Positions 6,771-10,656 of a stretch of 10,656 nucleotides of DNA are shown in pieces. The position numbers were made by a program, and so were the translations under genes. The notes beneath the pieces were generated by a model that made no database searches, was not told the origin of the DNA, and worked only from the letters and a program-made list of their open reading frames with translations. The first letter of the stretch is position 1. Every line of letters begins with the position of its first letter. Origin of the DNA: Balneolales bacterium. GTDB lineage: Bacteria; Bacteroidota; Rhodothermia; Balneolales; Natronogracilivirgulaceae. The stretch spans positions 1 to 10,656 of the forward strand of contig SKYY01000146.1 in NCBI GenBank assembly GCA_007127665.1. Direction: 5' to 3'.

Positions 6771-7565
6771 TTATTCCGTAATTTTTTTGTAGTAGTCAGC
6801 AAATTTGCTGGATACATCCTGAGGCGAGCCCTGGATCTTGTCAGGCGTTATGCCCAACGTGTCAAATGTTTCGTCCAGCTCCGAACCAAGTTCGTTTCCG
6901 GTCACAACATGGTCTGCGTATGACAAACCGGCCCGCAGAAAATCAACGCTTCCGTCAAACATCACTGAACTACGGTCAAACTCTTCCGGAAGGGACATCA
7001 AATCAAGGATACTCTCGTCAAATATGCCGTGATTCACAGCGCTGTGTACGTTGAAAACCACTTTGGTCTGCGAAAAATTGTCGTCATTCTTGTAAACCGA
7101 CTTAAGCAGCACGGGGACAAACCCGGCCGCCCAATCGTGACAATGAATGACATCCGGCTTCCAGCCAAGCTTTTTAACGGTTTCCAATACACCCTTATTA
7201 TAGAAGACAAGACGCTGGTCGTTGTCCGGAAAAAATGCTTCGGTTTTTGGATCTGTGAAGAGCCCTTTTCTCTTGAAATAGGTGTCATTATCCAGAAAAT
7301 AGACCTGAAGTTTGGCGTTGGGGATGCTGGCCACTTTGATACGCATGCTTTCTTCCTGGCCGCCAACCCTTACCTTGATGCCTGCAAGGCGAATTACTTC
7401 GTGCAAACGATTTCTGCGGTCATTTATGGATCCGTACTTGGGCAGTAGCAAGCGGATCTCAAACCCTTTATCCTGAAGAGAAGCCGGCAGAAAACGGAGC
7501 AGGTCCGCCGTATGGGTCATGCGTGCGAAGGGTGATATTTCAGCAGCAGCGTAAAGAATTTTCAT
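6771..7565 (-). CDS. Single-domain glycogen/starch synthase-like protein (GT5 N-terminal domain only)
   Basis: 264 residues, against about 470-530 for a full GlgA. Seen: the GT5-like opening KILYAAAEISPF, LPKYGSINDRRN (41-52), YFLDNDTYFKRKGLF (89-103), FFPDNDQR (111-118), HCHDWAAGFVP (141-151) and FNVHSAVNHGIFD, all matching the N-terminal Rossmann domain of glycogen synthase. Two things are missing: the KTGG motif that binds ADP-glucose (residues 15-18 are Arg-Met-Thr-His) and the whole C-terminal domain that completes the active site. I recall the same short form as a widespread Bacteroidota family with strongly similar blocks, so this is not a truncated pseudogene. The annotation glycogen synthase is therefore doubtful. 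It heads a set with a lipoprotein, a barrel and a TPR protein. A binding or regulatory role, or catalysis with a partner, are alternatives. It has a 216-nt upstream region of its own. Confidence 0.88.
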   Translation of the reverse strand: MKILYAAAEISPFARMTHTADLLRFLPASLQDKGFEIRLLLPKYGSINDRRNRLHEVIRLAGIKVRVGGQEESMRIKVASIPNAKLQVYFLDNDTYFKRKGLFTDPKTEAFFPDNDQRLVFYNKGVLETVKKLGWKPDVIHCHDWAAGFVPVLLKSVYKNDDNFSQTKVVFNVHSAVNHGIFDESILDLMSLPEEFDRSSVMFDGSVDFLRAGLSYADHVVTGNELGSELDETFDTLGITPDKIQGSPQDVSSKFADYYKKITE

Positions 7566-7781
7566 AATGGGTCAATTCACGTTTCCGGACTGTTGTTGTG
7601 GTTTAAAATGGGTCCGGCACCAAATCAGGGCCTATGACCCGCAAACCTCGGAAGAAAAGCGGTCATTTCAAATGAATACAGACACTTGGCTGCCTCCCAT
7701 ATCTGATTGCATCATATCCTGGAGGGCGACCGCGAAGGATAAACTGATAATATACGGAAATTTGGCCCGAACAGAAAACCA
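7566..7781 (-). other. 216-nt noncoding leader region upstream of the GT5-like gene
   Basis: This is the only long gap in the right-hand block besides the rho leader, so a promoter for the four-gene envelope set is expected here. No motif matching the Bacteroidota promoter pattern or a good sigma-70 pair was convincing; TATATTATC near 7748-7756 (- strand) is the most AT-rich candidate. Two structured elements are present: the inverted repeat CCGGAC/GTCCGG (7585-7590 with 7612-7617; 6-bp stem, 21-nt loop), ending about 19 nt before the start codon, and a 13-nt palindrome at 7663-7675. The + strand reading frame crossing this region looks like chance. Confidence 0.45.
7663..7675. promoter_or_regulatory. 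13-nt palindrome TCATTTCAAATGA, possible operator
   Basis: Six-base arms TCATTT and AAATGA surround a single central C in the leader of the GT5-like gene, about 100 nt before its start. The symmetry fits a dimeric regulator site, but a single copy of this length can occur by chance and no regulator gene is nearby. Confidence 0.2.
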
Positions 7782-7796
7782 TCAGGGTTCTTCTGT
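7771..7796 (-). terminator. Hairpin with the malQ stop codon in its loop
   Basis: ACAGAAAACC (7771-7780) pairs with GGTT (7786-7789) and TTCTGT (7791-7796), giving 10 base pairs with one bulged base (7790) and a 5-nt loop (7781-7785). The malQ stop TGA (7784-7782) lies in that loop. On the - strand the 3' arm is T-rich (GGTTTTCTGTT), but no separate T-tract follows. It marks the likely end of the glgB-malQ transcript and could be a weak terminator or an mRNA 3'-end stabiliser. Confidence 0.45.
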
Positions 7797-9326
7797 ATCT
7801 ATATCGGATAAATTCGAATCGGTTCTGACATCGTTTGGGTTCCGGTTGCTGATGGCGATGATATGCCGTATCCGATTTCGATCCAGTGCATTCAGCATGT
7901 CATCGGTGTACCGCCACATCCAGTTGTTTTCTGTTGTTCCGGGGAAGTTCATCCGGTGCTCACCATCCAGCTCCATGAAATCCTGCAGCGGAAAAATTGC
8001 CTGGTTTGCAACCGAGAGCATGCCGAGCCGGATGAGCTGCCAGCTCACATCCGATCCGTCAGACTGTGTATACTCGCGCAGATAGTTTTTTTCTTCTTCC
8101 GGTGCCTGGCGGTACCACCCAAGCGTGGTATCATTATCGTGGGTTCCGGAGTAGACAATGCAGTTGGAATCGTGGTAGTTATGCGGCAGGAACCCATTGC
8201 CCGGATCATCAAATGCAAACTGCAGCACCTTCATCCCCGGAAAACCGAAGGAATCACGCAGCTTGACCACACTTGGTGTAATTACGCCCAGATCTTCCGC
8301 AATGATCGGAAGTTTGCCAAGTTTCTTCTCAATGGCCTTGAACAGCTTCGCTCCCGGCCCCTTGACCCAGCGACCATTCTCTGCTGTCTTTTCATCGGCT
8401 TTGATCTCCCAAAAGGCATCAAAACCCCTGAAATGATCTACACGGATAGCATCAAACATGGTGAACATCTGGTTGAAACGGTCAATCCACCATTGGTAAC
8501 CGTCTTTTTCCAGTTCTTTCCAGCGATAGAGCGGATTCCCCCACAACTGCCCGGTCTCACTGAAATAGTCCGGCGGGACTCCCGCAACCAACAACCGGTT
8601 GCCCGTTTCATCCACATCAAAAAACCTTTTGTTGGCCCAGACATCCGAACTGTTGTGGTCCACAAAAATCGGAATGTCGCCGATGATCCGGATACCTTTG
8701 CCATTGGCGTACCTTCGCAACGCCATCCACTGCTCAAAAAACTCGAATTGTACCCAGTACTGGGACTCTATTTGTTTTTTGAGTTTTTTCCTGGCACCGT
8801 CCAGAGCCTTTTTTTCACGGCGGGCCAGCTTTTCATCCCACTGGTTCCAGGGACGCTTATCATTTTCCAGGAGGCAGGAAACGAAGAGCACATAATCGTC
8901 AAGCCATACCTTGTTCTCTTTTTTGAACTCCCTGAACCGCTTCTGCTCTTCCCGGTCATTGCGTTCGTAAAAACGCTTGCAGGCAAGATTGAACAGCTCG
9001 TCTTTGATGGCGTAGGCCTTGTCATAGTCGACGCTGGTGCCCTGAGGAAGCCGGTGTCTGGCCAGCTCTTTTTCCTCAAGAAGACCTTTCTCCCTGAGCA
9101 GGTCAGGGCTGACGAGATAGGGGTTCCCCGCAAACGCCGAGTAGCTGGCGTAAGGTGAGTTGCCGAACCCGGTCGGGCCGAGCGGGAGAATCTGCCAGTT
9201 TCCCTGATTCGTATCTTCCAGATAGTCAATGAATTGATACGCCTTGCCACCCAGGTCTCCCATACCATAGTCCGAGGGAAAAGAAGTGGGGTGAACCAGG
9301 GTGCCGCTGGATCTGATAGCGTCCAT
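7782..9326 (-). CDS. malQ: 4-alpha-glucanotransferase (amylomaltase, GH77)
   Basis: Cytosolic disproportionating enzyme that moves alpha-1,4-glucan segments between chains, releasing glucose and building longer maltodextrins. 514 residues, the usual size of the short Thermus/plant D-enzyme type. Seen: the opening GTLVHPTSFPSDYGMGDLG (9-27), PLGPTGFGNSPYASYSAFAGNP (about 48-69), GDIPIFVDHNSSDVWA, the 250s loop VAGVPPDYFSETGQLWGNP (247-265), nucleophile Asp297 in IRVDHFRG, acid/base Glu344 in IIAEDLG, and the third carboxylate Asp397 in SGTHDNDTTLGW. These positions correspond closely to Asp293, Glu340 and Asp395 of Thermus amylomaltase, so the enzyme should be active. It starts 17 nt after glgB, without a Shine-Dalgarno site, and is the last gene of that unit; a hairpin covers its stop. 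With GlgB it remodels glycogen-type polymers. Confidence 0.97.
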   Translation of the reverse strand: MDAIRSSGTLVHPTSFPSDYGMGDLGGKAYQFIDYLEDTNQGNWQILPLGPTGFGNSPYASYSAFAGNPYLVSPDLLREKGLLEEKELARHRLPQGTSVDYDKAYAIKDELFNLACKRFYERNDREEQKRFREFKKENKVWLDDYVLFVSCLLENDKRPWNQWDEKLARREKKALDGARKKLKKQIESQYWVQFEFFEQWMALRRYANGKGIRIIGDIPIFVDHNSSDVWANKRFFDVDETGNRLLVAGVPPDYFSETGQLWGNPLYRWKELEKDGYQWWIDRFNQMFTMFDAIRVDHFRGFDAFWEIKADEKTAENGRWVKGPGAKLFKAIEKKLGKLPIIAEDLGVITPSVVKLRDSFGFPGMKVLQFAFDDPGNGFLPHNYHDSNCIVYSGTHDNDTTLGWYRQAPEEEKNYLREYTQSDGSDVSWQLIRLGMLSVANQAIFPLQDFMELDGEHRMNFPGTTENNWMWRYTDDMLNALDRNRIRHIIAISNRNPNDVRTDSNLSDIDTEEP

Positions 9327-9343
9327 ATATAGAACAGATGATT

Positions 9344-10656
9344 TTATGTGGATTTGATGATAACCCCGGCCAACGGAGGTATATTTATCCGGACATGGGC
9401 CGGCTGGTTGTGAAATTCACCTTCCTCTGCAACCAGCTCAAGGTTGCCGAAGTTGCTTCCTCCGTAAAATTCCGAGTCACTGTTGAATACCGTTTTGTAT
9501 CTGCCCGTTTTCGGCACACCTATAGTATAATCATAGTGTACCTGCGGAGTGAAATTGAAAATGCATATGACGGCATCATACTCTTTTTTACTTCTCCTGA
9601 TAAAAGCGAGGATGCCATTGTCCGCATCTGAAAAATCGACCCATTGAAATCCGCTCCAGTCGAAGTCAATCTGGTGCAATGCCTTCTGCTCACTGTAAAC
9701 CCGGTTAAGGTCCTTGATCAGCGTTTGAGTACCTTTGTGCCGTTCATAATTGAGCAACCCCCAGTCAATAGGTTTTTCATTGTCCCACTCACTCCATTGG
9801 GCCAGCTCCGCACCCATGAAAAGCAACTTCTTGCCCGGATGGCAGAACATGTAAGTGTAAAGCAGCCTGAGATTGGCGAACTTCTGCCAGTCATCTCCCG
9901 GCATCTTCGAGATCAGCGACCGCTTCATGTGTACCACTTCGTCGTGCGAGAGCGGCAGCAGGAAGTTCTCCGTGAAAGCGTAGATCATCGAAAACGTAAG
10001 CTGATTATGATGATACTTGCGGAAGAGGGGATCTATAGCCATGTATTTCAGCGTGTCATTCATCCATCCCATATTCCACTTGTAATCAAAACCGAGACCG
10101 CCAACATACGTCGGCCGTGAAACCATGGGCCATGAAGTGGACTCCTCCGCCATCGTCACAATCCCTTCAAACTCCTCATTGATCACCACATTAAAGCGTT
10201 TCAGGAAATCAATGGCCTCGATATTCTCCCTTCCTCCAAACCTGTTGGGGACCCATTCACCCTCTTCCCGTGAGTAGTCCAGATAAAGCATGGAGGCAAC
10301 AGCATCTACACGTAATCCGTCAATGTGATATTTATCACACCAGTAGACGGCGTTGGAGATCAGGAAATTCTGGACTTCCGTGCGTCCGAAGTTGAAAATC
10401 AGCGTGCCCCAGTCGCGATGTTCTCCCTGACGGGGATCGGAGTGTTCGTAGAGCGCCGTTCCGTCAAACAGACGCAAGCCATGGTCATCCTTGCCGAAAT
10501 GAGCCGGTACCCAGTCCACGATCACGCCGATGCCGGCCTGATGGCACCGGTCCACAAAGTACATCAGGTCTTCGGGCGGACCAAAACGGGAGGTTGGTGC
10601 AAAATATCCCGTTATCTGATACCCCCATGAGGGGTCGTAAGGGTGCTCGGCAATGG
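9344..10656 (-). CDS. glgB: 1,4-alpha-glucan branching enzyme GlgB, C-terminal part (5' end outside window)
   Basis: GlgB cuts alpha-1,4 chains and rejoins them as alpha-1,6 branches in glycogen. The frame is open to the window edge, so about 436 residues are visible of a family size of 630-730; the CBM48 domain and first part of the GH13 barrel are missing. Seen, in order: [20 protein letters not shown] at the truncated end, [11 protein letters not shown], the nucleophile Asp in [10 protein letters not shown] (codon 10304-10306), the acid/base Glu in VTMAEEST (codon 10145-10147), the stabilising Asp in [10 protein letters not shown] (codon 9941-9943), and [15 protein letters not shown], followed by the C-terminal beta domain ending [13 protein letters not shown]. 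The branching-enzyme context of these motifs separates it from other GH13 enzymes. Upstream of malQ with a 17-nt gap, so the two are cotranscribed. The ATG at 10564 is internal, not the start. Confidence 0.97.
   Translation of the reverse strand, partial: IAEHPYDPSWGYQITGYFAPTSRFGPPEDLMYFVDRCHQAGIGVIVDWVPAHFGKDDHGLRLFDGTALYEHSDPRQGEHRDWGTLIFNFGRTEVQNFLISNAVYWCDKYHIDGLRVDAVASMLYLDYSREEGEWVPNRFGGRENIEAIDFLKRFNVVINEEFEGIVTMAEESTSWPMVSRPTYVGGLGFDYKWNMGWMNDTLKYMAIDPLFRKYHHNQLTFSMIYAFTENFLLPLSHDEVVHMKRSLISKMPGDDWQKFANLRLLYTYMFCHPGKKLLFMGAELAQWSEWDNEKPIDWGLLNYERHKGTQTLIKDLNRVYSEQKALHQIDFDWSGFQWVDFSDADNGILAFIRRSKKEYDAVICIFNFTPQVHYDYTIGVPKTGRYKTVFNSDSEFYGGSNFGNLELVAEEGEFHNQPAHVRINIPPLAGVIIKST

Noticed and set aside
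6771..7565. Truncated pseudogene of glgA
   Set aside because: The short form matches the typical length and sequence blocks of a Bacteroidota family, has intact start and stop, and sits in a tight operon.
7567..8085. + strand open frame crossing the 216-nt leader and the malQ end
   Set aside because: No recognisable motifs; part overlaps malQ antisense and the hairpin at its stop. A short regulatory protein cannot be excluded but has no support.
7863..9158. Long + strand open frame (431 codons) opposite malQ
   Set aside because: It is antisense to a gene with complete GH77 catalytic motifs, shows no domain or signal pattern, and is explained by the codon composition of malQ.

Overview
The window looks like a chromosomal segment of the FCB group, most likely Rhodothermota/Balneolota or a near relative within Bacteroidota in the broad sense. 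The clues are a single-domain glycogen-synthase-like protein next to a DUF4270 lipoprotein (a pairing I recall from Bacteroidota), start codons with A-rich leaders rather than Shine-Dalgarno sites, and a Rho factor with a basic low-complexity N-terminus. This placement rests on family resemblance and no search was run. No tRNA, rRNA, insertion sequence, phage gene or CRISPR array was seen; the content is mainly housekeeping and cell-envelope genes.

Left block, + strand (1-1417): the end of purQ (purine synthesis), a run of 17-bp tandem repeats that begins inside purQ's last codons, then lptB (the ATPase of lipopolysaccharide export) overlapping a single-domain rhodanese gene by the 4 bases ATGA. 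The rhodanese gene converges with rho at about 1418-1466. A 27-bp tandem copy of the rhodanese gene's last codons and stop lies in that gap.

Right block, - strand, read from 10656 down to 1467: glgB (5'-truncated by the window edge) and malQ form a glycogen/alpha-glucan pair 17 nt apart. After a 216-nt gap comes a tightly packed set of four genes with gaps of 18, 18 and 28 nt: GT5-like single-domain protein, DUF4270 lipoprotein, FadL/OmpP1-like outer-membrane barrel, and secreted TPR protein. After a 176-nt leader region comes rho. Hairpins lie over the stop codons of malQ, the TPR gene and rho, the last genes of the three inferred - strand transcription units, while the stops inside those units lack comparable ones.

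GlgB adds alpha-1,6 branches and MalQ rearranges alpha-1,4 chains, so they act on one polymer pool. The four-gene set is less obvious. It pairs a cytosolic glycosyltransferase-like protein that lacks the usual ADP-glucose motif and C-terminal domain with three exported proteins, which suggests an envelope role rather than glycogen synthesis. The points most worth checking are this envelope set, the tandem repeats that copy gene ends together with their stop codons, the A8 run that could join LptB to the rhodanese by a -1 shift, and the altered N-terminus of Rho.
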